NCBI GenBank assembly: GCA_025453525.1
Contig: JALOQD010000009.1
Coordinates: 1,710-34,152, forward strand
Direction of reading: 5' to 3'
Length of the DNA stretch: 32,443 nt
Origin: Myxococcota bacterium
GTDB lineage: Bacteria > Myxococcota_A > Polyangia > JAAYKL01
Made by a program: the position numbers and the translations under genes. Positions 8,180-16,365 of this stretch are shown one piece after another. The notes beneath the pieces were generated by a model that was not told the DNA's origin, ran no database searches, and saw only the letters and a program-made list of their open reading frames with translations. Position 1 is the first letter of the stretch. Each line of letters opens with the position of its first letter.

Positions 8180-9019
8180 ATGAGCACCTCTGAGCACCGA
8201 CCCAGACTCCGGCCCTCGGGCGGCTACCGCGAGCTGCGCTCCTTCCGAGCCGCGACCCTCATCTACGACGCCACGGTCCTGTTCTGTCAGCGGTTCTTGA
8301 GCTCGCGTTCCCGCACTGTCGATCAGATGGTCCAAGCAGCCCGTAGCGGACGCCAGAACATCGCCGAGGGCAGCCGCGCCGCAGCGATATCGAGCCAGAC
8401 CGAGCTGCGCCTGGTAAACGTCGCGCGCGCCAGCCTCGATGAGCTGCTCCTCGACTACGAGGACTTCCTGCGCCAGCGCACCCTTCCCCAGTGGACCAAG
8501 GACCACCCCCACGCCCTGCGGGTCAGGGCGCTGAGCGCAGTGCAAAATGATTCGAAAGATCCGAAAGATCCGAAAGATCCGACGGATCCGACCGATCCGA
8601 CCGATCGGTCGGATCTCTCCCAGCCCACCCAGCGCTTTGGCCCCTACGCGCCCTGGCTCACGCACGTCGATCCCGCGGTCGTGGCCAACGCCCTCTTGTG
8701 CCTCATCCACCAGGCCAACACCCTGCTCGATCGCCAGATCAGCGCCCTGGAGCAAGCGTTTGTCCACGAAGGCGGCTACACCGAGCAGCTCGCCGCGGCG
8801 CGGTGCGCCACGAGGCGAAATCGAGCCCAAGAAGATCCGACGGATCGGTCGGATCGGTCGGATCGGTCGGATAATCTGCCGAGCCGTCCTCCGCCGCGAT
8901 GCCCCGAGTGCGGGGGCCAAATGGTGTGTCGCACCGCTCGCCGAGGCCCCTGGCCTGGCTCGTGCTTCTGGGGCTGCTCAACCTTTCCTGCCTGCCGGGC
9001 AGTGTTGGCAATGGAGTGA
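8180..9019 (+). CDS. Four-helix-bundle (IVS-like) protein with suffix domain and topoisomerase-type zinc finger
   Basis: A 279-residue protein related to the four-helix-bundle proteins first found in 23S rRNA intervening sequences. Residues ~18-100 carry the family core, including GRQNIAEGSRAA, SQTELRLVNVARASLDELL and DYEDFLRQ. A second helical part (about 147-210) fits the four-helix-bundle suffix type. The C-terminus (about 240-278) is a CPECGG ... FWGCSTFPACRAVL zinc finger like those on topoisomerase I. Function is unknown; nucleic-acid binding is plausible. Two Asp/Pro/Thr/Arg/Ser repeat tracts (residues 124-146 and 219-231) are encoded by the 9-bp arrays and sit between domains. The ATG at 8180 is the first that suits the family start; no clear Shine-Dalgarno precedes it. 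There is no rRNA gene nearby. Confidence 0.85.
   Translation: MSTSEHRPRLRPSGGYRELRSFRAATLIYDATVLFCQRFLSSRSRTVDQMVQAARSGRQNIAEGSRAAAISSQTELRLVNVARASLDELLLDYEDFLRQRTLPQWTKDHPHALRVRALSAVQNDSKDPKDPKDPTDPTDPTDRSDLSQPTQRFGPYAPWLTHVDPAVVANALLCLIHQANTLLDRQISALEQAFVHEGGYTEQLAAARCATRRNRAQEDPTDRSDRSDRSDNLPSRPPPRCPECGGQMVCRTARRGPWPGSCFWGCSTFPACRAVLAME
8549..8615 (+). repeat. 9-bp repeat array 2, inside the four-helix-bundle gene
   Basis: Seven units of GATYCGAAA / GATCCGACS / GATCGGTCG plus a final GATC. In frame it reads NDSKDPKDPKDPTDPTD and onward, an inter-domain linker. The unit length of nine keeps the frame open whatever the copy number. Confidence 0.93.
8834..8873 (+). repeat. 9-bp repeat array 3, inside the four-helix-bundle gene
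   Basis: GATCCGACG once, GATCGGTCG three times, then GATA. It encodes an Asp-Pro-Thr-Asp-Arg-Ser-Asp linker just before the zinc finger. Confidence 0.93.
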
Positions 9020-9031
9020 AGTCCGCTGCGT

Positions 9032-10546
9032 TCAGGTCGTCCGCGGCACCTCGGAGCGTCGCGTGGCTTTCCATTCGCCGTAGGCGACGAGCGATTCAGC
9101 ATCGTGGGGGCAGAAGCGGGAGCCAGCTTCGTAGCCGCGGTGGCAACGGGGGCAGATCATGCCCGAGGCTGGGCTTGGCGCCGAGGTGCTGGTGTCGGTG
9201 AAGGCCTGCAGCTCGATGAGGCGGCTGCGATCATGGGGACAGAAGCTCGCCTCTGCTTCGTAGGTGCGGCCGCACGAGGGGCAGGCCTTCTTGGCCGGTG
9301 GTGGCGCGTGCGTTGGGCCACGCGCGGCGGCCGGTTGTTCGACGGCGTCTTCCTCGGCCTGCGCAGCGGACTGGGCTCGCCTTTTAAGGAACAGGAGCAA
9401 GGTGACTCCTAGACCGGCAACCATGAGAAGCGCAATGCCCAGGGCGATCCATAGCGCCGGCCCGGGCTCCTTGGCCGGGTTTGTCGTAGAGGCCGGTGGG
9501 AGCGCTGCAGCAGTGGAGGGGCTGGGTTGTTCCGCCTTGGGCGGAGCCTGGGGCTCGGACAGCGGCTTGAGCCGAGCCGCGAGCAACTCGCCGAGCTCGG
9601 GGAACGCCACCACGACCTCCACTTCGTCGCTGCGGCCCTGGAACTTGGCGGTGACGGCATAGGTGCCCTCGGCGTCGGCCGCTGTTTCTCCAGCGCTAAA
9701 GCATCCGTTTTGGGCCACGAGCCCGCTGACCGCTACGCCGTCCTGGGAGGCGCTCCACGCGACATTGACCGGAACTTCGCATCCTTTGGCATCCGTAGCC
9801 GTGACCTTGAAGCAGGCCCTTTGGCCCGGACCGAGCACGACCCTGCGAGGCGTGAGATTGAAGTGCGCGAGCGCTCCGGGCTTGTCACAGCCCGGCTGAG
9901 TGTTCTGATGGACTTTGACTTCGGCCCTGCCGGTGTTCTCCTGTTTTTCTGGTGCGCTCGCCGGTTCGGAACCTTCCCGCACATAAGTTCGACGCTCATC
10001 GAGCAACGCGACGCAGTGGCTTTCTTTCAGAGTCCAGTCGAAGCGAGAGATCGCTTTATACTCGAGGAGAGCCTGTCCCTTGGCCACGAGGGAGTACTCG
10101 CCACGCTCGAACTTGGGATCGCCTTTCTGGGTCTGGCATACCCGTTCCCAGCGACCTGGCGCGATGAGCTCACTCACGCTCTCGATCCGCGGGTTCGGGG
10201 ACCAGCAGCGATCGGTGCGCCCGCCTCCACTCGAGAACACGAGGTGCGAGCCCAGATCGTTGATCTCCACGGGCCGAGGCGTATTCGTGGCATAGGACTT
10301 GGGCTCTGGCCCACAGTAGTCCCCCCAGCTCTCGACCGTGACGGTCAGGCGCATGGTGGTCATGGTCCAAGTGCCGGCAAACTGCGCGGAGCCGGCCGAG
10401 GCGCGGCCGACCATCAACAGCCCGCAGGCCCCGAGGAGGAGAGACAGACCCGGGCGGAAGCGGACGCGCCAGCAGCAAAGGCCGGGCCTTTGGGCCATCG
10501 TTTTCACCATGTGTTTCAGTAAAGCACCGTTTTGTTCGTTGACCAT
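9032..10546 (-). CDS. Membrane protein: signal peptide, Ig-like domain, one TM helix, two zinc ribbons
   Basis: 504 residues, no named family recognised. A hydrophobic export signal ends near VGRASA. Then comes a Cys/Trp-containing extracytoplasmic part (AQFAGTWTMTT onward), a bacterial Ig-like segment (about 215-325: PRRVVLGPGQRACFKV, VAWSASQDGVAV, GTYAVTAKFQG), a Pro/Ala linker, and one membrane helix (about 365-388) followed by KRRA. The C-terminus has two near-copies of CPxC-x5-YEA-x-SFCPHD/RFCPHD, so the zinc ribbons should be cytoplasmic. It may carry an outside signal to an inside partner (inference). The start is uncertain: no good ribosome site is seen at 10546, and internal ATGs at 10510 and 10498 would still keep the signal peptide. 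It converges on the four-helix-bundle gene, 12 bases apart. Confidence 0.75.
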   Translation of the reverse strand: MVNEQNGALLKHMVKTMAQRPGLCCWRVRFRPGLSLLLGACGLLMVGRASAGSAQFAGTWTMTTMRLTVTVESWGDYCGPEPKSYATNTPRPVEINDLGSHLVFSSGGGRTDRCWSPNPRIESVSELIAPGRWERVCQTQKGDPKFERGEYSLVAKGQALLEYKAISRFDWTLKESHCVALLDERRTYVREGSEPASAPEKQENTGRAEVKVHQNTQPGCDKPGALAHFNLTPRRVVLGPGQRACFKVTATDAKGCEVPVNVAWSASQDGVAVSGLVAQNGCFSAGETAADAEGTYAVTAKFQGRSDEVEVVVAFPELGELLAARLKPLSEPQAPPKAEQPSPSTAAALPPASTTNPAKEPGPALWIALGIALLMVAGLGVTLLLFLKRRAQSAAQAEEDAVEQPAAARGPTHAPPPAKKACPSCGRTYEAEASFCPHDRSRLIELQAFTDTSTSAPSPASGMICPRCHRGYEAGSRFCPHDAESLVAYGEWKATRRSEVPRTT

Positions 10547-10663
10547 AAAGCGCCGCTGCGTCTCGGGCCTTGGTGTAAGGTTTCACAGCTTCCAGGGCTA
10601 TGAATGAGCCTATACAGCTAGCACTGTTCCTGATATGTCAGCTTTTCATCATTGGAGGACCCC

Positions 10664-12163
10664 TTGAAAAAAGCTTTTGCGATTCGTATGCCTTGGGCTC
10701 TCATGGTGGGACAGGTCTTCGCCTTTGTCCTCGCTTCCAACAGCATGGCGTCGGCGTCCACCTCCCTTGGTTTTTTGGGAAATGACGCCCGCGCCTCGGC
10801 CATGGGCGGTGGAAGCGTCGCTGTGGGCAGGGGGCCGAGCCTGCTCCTGCGCAATCCGGCGCTCATGCCTTTTGCAAAGGGCGGCGTCTGGCTCGGGTTC
10901 GACGGAGCAGGGGGCAACCTTTCCATCACGCCAGACCCACGGGGCGATGACTTTCTCGTTCCCGAGGGCATGGAGTTGACCGACCCGAAGGGCTGGCTCG
11001 GCCAGCAGCCCGTGCCCTCGGTGCGTCTGGCAGGCCGAAGCCGAACCAACACGGATCTCGGCGGCTCATACCTGTTGCACCTCGTGGCGATTTCGTCTTT
11101 CGACGTGCCTGGGCTACGCGTAGGTCTGGGACTCAGCACGCCTGTGCCGAATCTGGTGGGCTTCGACGTTTGGTACAACGATGAACGAGAGCAGTTTTTC
11201 TCCAACAAGCTCCACTTTGAGCGCGTGGGCGAATGGGACGAGATCTTTGCCATCTATCCGGCGATATCCTATTCGCCCGTGGACTGGTTCTCGTTCGGCG
11301 CGGCGCTCAAGGTGGGTCTGGCCATGGGCCTCGACGTGGGGATGTACGTTTCGAGTGTCAACAATCTCGAGACCCCGGCGATCGCCCCCATCGGCGAGGT
11401 GACCCCAGCCGTGCAGCCCATCGCTGGCGTGGCCTTTCGCTTGCCCATTGGCCTGCAGTTCGGCGCCACCTACACCCACGAAGCGTATGTGGACATCGGC
11501 CTCAATGTCGACGTGCAGATCGCCGACGTCGCCGCGCCCTCGGACAATCCCGACGAAGTGCCCGAACCAGGCACGCCCTTTAAGCAGAAACACAGGTTCG
11601 TGCTCGGTTACGAGCCCATTTCCATTGCCGCCGCTGTGGGCTACGAAAAAGGTCCGTTCAGCGCCGAGGTCGTCGCGACTTTGGAGCTATGGTCCCGCTA
11701 CCTCGACAAGCATGGCAACGACTGGTTCGGTGGTTTCTACGACCCCCAGTTTCAGAATATCGTCAATGTCCGGGCTGGTCTGGAATGGCAGGCCATCGAT
11801 TTGCTCGCAGTGCGGGCCGGTTTTGCCTACTTGCCCTCGCCCATGCCCGAGATGACTGGCCGATACAACTATGTGGACAACGATGTGGTGCGGCCATCTC
11901 TCGGCGCTGGCTTGACGTTGCCCCTCGGAGACAAAGTGTTGACCGTGGACCTCGCCCTGGCGCTGCTCGTCCTGCGCTCGATGACGGTTTACAAGAACCC
12001 GGATACCTTGGTCGACGAGATCCCCGACAACGTAACGGATTCGGTTACAGAGGAGCCATGGGAGCCTGGGCAGGGATTTCAAACGAACAACCCCGGATAT
12101 CCGGGCTTTAGCTTTGGCGGGGTGGTGCTGCACGGTGGGCTGACCGTGGGACTGCTCTACTAA
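10664..12163 (+). CDS. FadL/OmpP1-like outer-membrane beta-barrel protein
   Basis: 499 residues with a signal peptide ending near NSMASA. The N-terminal part then resembles the FadL family (SLGFLGNDARASAMGGGSVA, GPSLLLRNPALM). The rest alternates polar and hydrophobic residues as in beta strands and ends in GLLY, an aromatic barrel terminus. Members move hydrophobic compounds across the outer membrane; the substrate here is unknown. TTG at 10664 is taken as the start because GGAGGA lies five bases before it and it gives MKKAFAI, a typical signal start; another in-frame TTG at 10652 lies on top of that site. The lipoprotein gene begins 22 bases after the stop, so the two form a probable operon. 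Confidence 0.75.
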   Translation: MKKAFAIRMPWALMVGQVFAFVLASNSMASASTSLGFLGNDARASAMGGGSVAVGRGPSLLLRNPALMPFAKGGVWLGFDGAGGNLSITPDPRGDDFLVPEGMELTDPKGWLGQQPVPSVRLAGRSRTNTDLGGSYLLHLVAISSFDVPGLRVGLGLSTPVPNLVGFDVWYNDEREQFFSNKLHFERVGEWDEIFAIYPAISYSPVDWFSFGAALKVGLAMGLDVGMYVSSVNNLETPAIAPIGEVTPAVQPIAGVAFRLPIGLQFGATYTHEAYVDIGLNVDVQIADVAAPSDNPDEVPEPGTPFKQKHRFVLGYEPISIAAAVGYEKGPFSAEVVATLELWSRYLDKHGNDWFGGFYDPQFQNIVNVRAGLEWQAIDLLAVRAGFAYLPSPMPEMTGRYNYVDNDVVRPSLGAGLTLPLGDKVLTVDLALALLVLRSMTVYKNPDTLVDEIPDNVTDSVTEEPWEPGQGFQTNNPGYPGFSFGGVVLHGGLTVGLLY

Positions 12164-12185
12164 GAGGAAAGGATTTAAAGAGGAA

Positions 12186-13196
12186 ATGACGACAAAAAAA
12201 CTCCCGATGATCGGTATTGTGGCGCTTCTTATGACCTTCGCCGTGAGCTGTGGCGACGACATTCAGGGCGCCAAACCGATGGACACGACAAACGGCGAAG
12301 GCGAGGGCGAAGGCGAGGGTGAAGGCGAAGGGGAAGGCGAGGGCGAAGGGGAAGGTGAGGGCGAAGGGGAAGGCGAGGGCGAAGGCGACGACCCAGGCGC
12401 GGCGTTTGTGGGCACTTGGGGCGAGCTCCTCAACCTGCCCATCAAGCAGACCGGTATCCCCCTCATCAAAACCCAGGTCGCCATTGGTCGCACCTACTTT
12501 CTCAACACCATCACCAGCGACGGCCAGGGAAATCTGACGATTTCGCAGCAGGCGTGCAAGATCATCACCAAGCTCCAGTTGCCTGGAAACAATCTTCTGG
12601 TGCCTAATGCGTTCATTGACGGGCTCGAGCCTGTGGTGCGCCATGTGACCGTGACCTCGAACAAGCCAGGCACGCCGTTCGTCTCCGACGATGTCTACGA
12701 GGTGCGCGGCGCCAAGCTCAAAAACCCGACGAGCGATCCTCTGCCGAAAAACGACTCTGGCGGCAAGGCTCTGCCCTGCGACGAGGCGTCCTTTGGCTCT
12801 GAGTGCGACCAGGACAATGACGGCAAGCCAGGGATGACCAACGTGTTGTCCGGCATGCTCAACTGCAAGATCTATGTCGTCCAGCGGTGGCACGCCCAGT
12901 ACGACGGCGAGGTCGTTGACGAAGATCACATCGCCGGTTCAGTGCCGAAGAATTTTTCAGAGCAAAGAGTCCTGGGTTCGAATGATATCCTGTGCCATGC
13001 GCCGGACGCGAATACGACGGCAGTGAACCAAAAATGCCCAGACATTTTCTACTTCAAGATGGTCCGCCTCGACAAGGGCGCGACCTGCGAAGACGTCATG
13101 GCCCTGACGAACTGCGATGATAAGCCCAATGCGTGCGACGGCGACGACACCTACGAGCTGAATCCTGCGCTGGATGATCCGGACGATTGCGATTGA
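12186..13196 (+). CDS. Lipoprotein with (GE)n linker, family unknown
   Basis: 336 residues. The signal TFAVSC gives the lipidated Cys22, followed by Gly-Asp-Asp; a 31-residue Gly-Glu linker then leads to a globular domain with conserved-looking Cys pairs. The globular part begins FVGTWGELLNLP, which resembles the opening strand of small lipocalin-like lipoprotein folds, but I do not recognise the family. The Asp-rich C-terminus (DGDDTYELNPALDDPDDCD) could bind calcium. AGAGGAA precedes ATG 12186. It follows the FadL-like barrel closely, so it is a candidate accessory or ligand-delivering lipoprotein of that barrel (inference). It converges with the PilB-like gene 19 bases away; no terminator is visible between them. 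Confidence 0.8.
   Translation: MTTKKLPMIGIVALLMTFAVSCGDDIQGAKPMDTTNGEGEGEGEGEGEGEGEGEGEGEGEGEGEGEGDDPGAAFVGTWGELLNLPIKQTGIPLIKTQVAIGRTYFLNTITSDGQGNLTISQQACKIITKLQLPGNNLLVPNAFIDGLEPVVRHVTVTSNKPGTPFVSDDVYEVRGAKLKNPTSDPLPKNDSGGKALPCDEASFGSECDQDNDGKPGMTNVLSGMLNCKIYVVQRWHAQYDGEVVDEDHIAGSVPKNFSEQRVLGSNDILCHAPDANTTAVNQKCPDIFYFKMVRLDKGATCEDVMALTNCDDKPNACDGDDTYELNPALDDPDDCD
12294..12386 (+). repeat. Hexanucleotide repeat encoding the (GE)n linker
   Basis: 15.5 units of GGCGAR (GGCGAA or GGCGAG, with a few GGTGAR/GGGGAR). Mixed third bases mean it is not a fresh slippage product. The same kind of linker occurs in the lipoprotein at 29827-30447. Confidence 0.95.
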
Positions 13197-13215
13197 ACGA
13201 CAAGACCCTGCCGCG

Positions 13216-14688
13216 TCATTTTTCGCTCACCACACTGCGCAGCACTTCGTCCACGGTCGTGATTCCCCGCAGGGCCGCTTCCACGGCTTGCTCGAACAGG
13301 CTTCGCATGCCATGGCGGCACGCGGCGTCGTAGATGACGTCGGGTGTCGAGCTCGCGCCCACCAGGGTGCGAATGTTCTCGTTGACTTCCAGAATCTCGT
13401 ACAGAGCGAGTCGCCCAGAGTAGCCGCTGCCCTCGCATCCAGTGCAGCCGCGCGCTTCGAATACGGTGAATTCCTGGTTCTGTTCGAGGTTCATGGAGGT
13501 CTTCTCGTTGACTGTGGTTTGCCTGGGATATCGACAGGACGCACAGAGCTTGCGGACGAGGCGCTGTGCGATGACCGCCGTGATCGCGGCGTTGAGCGAG
13601 TAGGGCGCGAGCCCCATCTCGAGGAGCCGTGAGAACGTGGCGGCCGAGCTGTTGGCGTGCACGGTGGTGATGATGAGGTGGCCGGTCATGCCTGCCTGAA
13701 TGGCGATGGCCCCGGTCTCGGGATCGCGGATCTCTCCCACCATGATCACGTCCGGATCTTGCCGCAGCAGAGCGCGAAGCCCCTTGTCGAAAGTGAAGCT
13801 CTTGGGCTCATCCACCTGGGACTGGTTGATGCCCGGGATTTCGTATTCGATGGGATCCTCCAGGGTGGCAATGGACCGGGCGCCCTTACTCGTTTCCTGG
13901 ATCGCTCTCAAGGAGGCGTAGATGGTGGTGGTCTTTCCCGAGCCCGTGGGCCCGGTGAAGATGATCATGCCCTGCGGTCTCGCGATGAGCTGCCGCAGCA
14001 ATCGCTCCTGGAGCTCGGACATGCCCAGCTCCACGAACCCCTGGCCCTTGGCGGTCTTGCCCAGAATGCGAATGACGATGCGCTCGCCGTGCAAGGTGGG
14101 CATGAACGCGATGCGAAAGTCCGCGGCTCTGGCCCGCGCATCGGCAGCCTCGGACGTCTCGTCCCGATCCGGTCCGATGCGGCCGTCCTGGGGCAGAAAG
14201 CCCTGGTACACCACCAAGTTCGACAGCACCTTGAGCCGGTTGGCGATGGGGTGGCTCAGCGAGACCGGGATGTTGACCAGATCAGTGAGCAGGCCGTCGA
14301 TCCGCACTCGCACGGCAAATCCGTTGCGTGACGGATCGAAGTGGATGTCCGAGGCCCGAGCGGCGATGGCCTGGTAGATGATGTAGTCGATGATCAGCGG
14401 GACATCTGGCGATGAGAGGCGGCACATGGCCTTGAGCGATTCGGCCATCTGAGCCGGGCTTTCGGGTTTGAAGTCCCGGGCAGCGCGCACTTTCTTGCCT
14501 GGACGGATGGCTTCGAAGTCGAAAAAGGAGGCTCCGGCGAGCAGGATGCCGAGCAGTACGACGAGCTCCACCCCAGGGACATCGGCGCCAAAGGAAACTG
14601 GAGCGATGTAGGACCAGGCTTGCCGGGTGACCATCGAGGCGCCGAGGAGCCAGAGCGCGGCTTGGAGAAGCTTGGGGTGTTTTATCAT
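13216..14688 (-). CDS. PilB/GspE-type secretion ATPase with N-terminal membrane helices
   Basis: 490 residues. The C-terminal two-thirds are a type II secretion / type IV pilus assembly ATPase. Walker A is GPTGSGKT (Lys252), followed by ATLEDPIEYEIPGINQSQV with the Asp box, RQDPDVIMVGEIRDPETG (Walker B) and TGHLIITTVHANS with the His box. A four-Cys zinc site (CASC ... CTGC) precedes GRLALYEIL. The usual N-terminal T2SSE_N/MshEN domain is absent. In its place are two hydrophobic segments (about 7-28 and 40-57) and a short charged linker, so the protein should be anchored in the inner membrane. No other pilus or secretion genes lie nearby. The ribosome site (CAGG) is close to ATG 14688 and weak. 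It diverges from the HtrA gene. Confidence 0.9.
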   Translation of the reverse strand: MIKHPKLLQAALWLLGASMVTRQAWSYIAPVSFGADVPGVELVVLLGILLAGASFFDFEAIRPGKKVRAARDFKPESPAQMAESLKAMCRLSSPDVPLIIDYIIYQAIAARASDIHFDPSRNGFAVRVRIDGLLTDLVNIPVSLSHPIANRLKVLSNLVVYQGFLPQDGRIGPDRDETSEAADARARAADFRIAFMPTLHGERIVIRILGKTAKGQGFVELGMSELQERLLRQLIARPQGMIIFTGPTGSGKTTTIYASLRAIQETSKGARSIATLEDPIEYEIPGINQSQVDEPKSFTFDKGLRALLRQDPDVIMVGEIRDPETGAIAIQAGMTGHLIITTVHANSSAATFSRLLEMGLAPYSLNAAITAVIAQRLVRKLCASCRYPRQTTVNEKTSMNLEQNQEFTVFEARGCTGCEGSGYSGRLALYEILEVNENIRTLVGASSTPDVIYDAACRHGMRSLFEQAVEAALRGITTVDEVLRSVVSEK

Positions 14689-14691
14689 TAC

Positions 14692-14706
14692 CTGCTAGAT
14701 TAGCAG
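14692..14706. promoter_or_regulatory. Inverted repeat directly upstream of the PilB-like gene
   Basis: CTGCTA GAT TAGCAG, a perfect 6-bp stem with a 3-base loop. It is only three bases from the start codon of the ATPase gene and covers its weak ribosome site. It may be an operator or a translational hairpin; not proven. Confidence 0.3.
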
Positions 14707-14820
14707 CGATGTCGTCACGTACCAGTTCCCCCGGAGCTCGGACGGATCCGCTTGGTGGACTCGAGTCGGAAATAAACTCGAACCGTCGCGGGTTATTTTG
14801 CCGAACCGATGGAGGAAAAC

Positions 14821-16293
14821 ATGCGGATGCTAAGAACGAAGAACACAACCTTAATGAGCTTGCTGGCAATGGCCGGGTTAGCGGCTGCCATGGCTGTGGC
14901 TTGTGGCGCTGCGTCGTCCAAGGACGCGGGCGCTGATGCCAAGGCCAAGAAGGACGATGCGCCCTTGGCGCCGATCAGCTACGACCCGCGCATCTCCCTC
15001 TCGCCCCTCGTCGAGAAAGTGGGACCCGCGGTGGTCAACATCTCCACCTCGCAGGTCGTTCGCCGGCCCATGTCTCCCTTTGGAGGGATGGACCCGTTTG
15101 AGTTCTTCTTTGGACCGAGGGGCCCGCAAGGCATGCCCGGGCCAGAGATGGATCGCAAGGCGCGCAGCCTCGGCTCGGGATTCATCATCGACAAGAGCGG
15201 CGTCGTGGTCACCAACAACCACGTCGTGGCCGGTGCTGACGAGATCGAGGTGCAGCTCTCGGACAAGCGCAAGTTCAAGGGCAAGGTGATCGGCACGGAT
15301 CCGCGCACCGACGTGGCTGTGCTGCGGCTCGAAGGCGCCAAGAACCTGCCGACTGTGATGCTGGGCGATTCGGACGCGCTCAAGGTGGGCGATCAGGTCG
15401 TGGCCATCGGCAACCCGTTCGGTCTGGATCACACGGTGACCGCTGGCATCGTATCGGCCAAGGAGAGGGTCATCGGCGCCGGTCCCTATGATCAATTCAT
15501 TCAAACCGATGCGTCGATCAACCCGGGCAACTCCGGCGGACCGCTGTTTAATCTGCGCGGCGAGGTGGTGGGCATCAACACGGCCATCGCGCCTCAAGGT
15601 CAGGGCATCGGGTTTGCCATCCCGTCCAACCAGGCCCGCCATGTGTCGGATTCTCTGTCGCGGGACGGGAAAGTCGTACGCGGCTACCTGGGCCTCTTGC
15701 TTCAACCTCTCGACGAGCAGCTCGGCAGCGCCATGGGTGTCAAGAACGGTCAGGGCGCCTTGGTGGCTGAGGTGACCTCCGGCTCTCCGGCAGAAGCAGC
15801 GGGTGTCCAGGCTGGCGATATCGTCGTAGAGGTGGCGGGCAAGGCCGTCAAGGACTCCCGGTCTCTCCAGAACGCCGTCGCGGGTTTGAAACCCGGTTCC
15901 AAGGTCAAGCTCAAGGTGATTCGCAACAAGGACGCGAAGAACCTCGACGTCACCATTGGCGAAATGCCTTCGGAGCCTGGAGAGGCCACGTCGGGCAAGA
16001 AGGCCAAGGCCGATGCCCGCTTGGGGTTCGGCGTCTCTGCCCTTTCCGGCGAGCTGCGCCAGCGGCTCGGGTTGCCGCCGAGCGCCCAGGGGGTGGTGGT
16101 CGACGGCGTGGACGAAAGCGCGCCGGCCTCGGAGGTGTTGCGACCGGGGGATATCATCACTGAGGTGAACCGCAAGTCCGTTCGCTCGGTCGAGGACTTC
16201 AAGGCCGCGACGACCTCCCTCAAGAAGGGCGATGACATGCTCTTGCGCCTCAACCGTCAAGGCCAGTGGCTCTACGCCGTGATCCGCCTCTAG
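14821..16293 (+). CDS. HtrA/Deg-family serine protease, predicted lipoprotein
   Basis: A 490-residue periplasmic quality-control protease. The catalytic triad is His134 (NNHVV), Asp164 (RTDVAVL) and Ser238 (GNSGGPL). Two PDZ domains follow (about 285-370 and 395-490; GVQAGDIVVEVAGKAV and VLRPGDIITEVNRKSV). The Phe/Gly/Pro-rich LA loop (MSPFGGMDPFEFFFGPRGP) is typical of DegP/DegQ. The signal MSLLAMAGLAAAMAVAC looks like a lipoprotein signal (Cys28), followed by an Ala/Lys/Asp linker; most DegP-type proteases are soluble, so membrane tethering is a variation. ATG 14821 is chosen because GGAGGA (14811-14816) lies before it; the earlier in-frame ATG (14809) overlaps that site. A separate transcription unit is likely. 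Confidence 0.95.
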   Translation: MRMLRTKNTTLMSLLAMAGLAAAMAVACGAASSKDAGADAKAKKDDAPLAPISYDPRISLSPLVEKVGPAVVNISTSQVVRRPMSPFGGMDPFEFFFGPRGPQGMPGPEMDRKARSLGSGFIIDKSGVVVTNNHVVAGADEIEVQLSDKRKFKGKVIGTDPRTDVAVLRLEGAKNLPTVMLGDSDALKVGDQVVAIGNPFGLDHTVTAGIVSAKERVIGAGPYDQFIQTDASINPGNSGGPLFNLRGEVVGINTAIAPQGQGIGFAIPSNQARHVSDSLSRDGKVVRGYLGLLLQPLDEQLGSAMGVKNGQGALVAEVTSGSPAEAAGVQAGDIVVEVAGKAVKDSRSLQNAVAGLKPGSKVKLKVIRNKDAKNLDVTIGEMPSEPGEATSGKKAKADARLGFGVSALSGELRQRLGLPPSAQGVVVDGVDESAPASEVLRPGDIITEVNRKSVRSVEDFKAATTSLKKGDDMLLRLNRQGQWLYAVIRL

Positions 16294-16365
16294 CGCTCTT
16301 TGCCTCGCCAGCTCAAGGAAATCGATTTGATTTGACCGTTCGTTCTTTCATGACATTTCTTCTTC

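Noticed and set aside
7998-8873. Repeat arrays as a CRISPR
   Set aside because: The unit is 9 bp, contiguous, without unique spacers, and partly coding; no cas genes are nearby.
12108-12929. 273-codon minus-strand ORF with FALAFPFA repeats
   Set aside because: The repeats are the reverse strand of the (GGCGAR)n linker of the lipoprotein at 12186-13196.
14878-16260. 460-codon minus-strand ORF
   Set aside because: Lies opposite the HtrA gene; its His/Arg/Asp-rich composition is typical of antisense frames in high-GC DNA.
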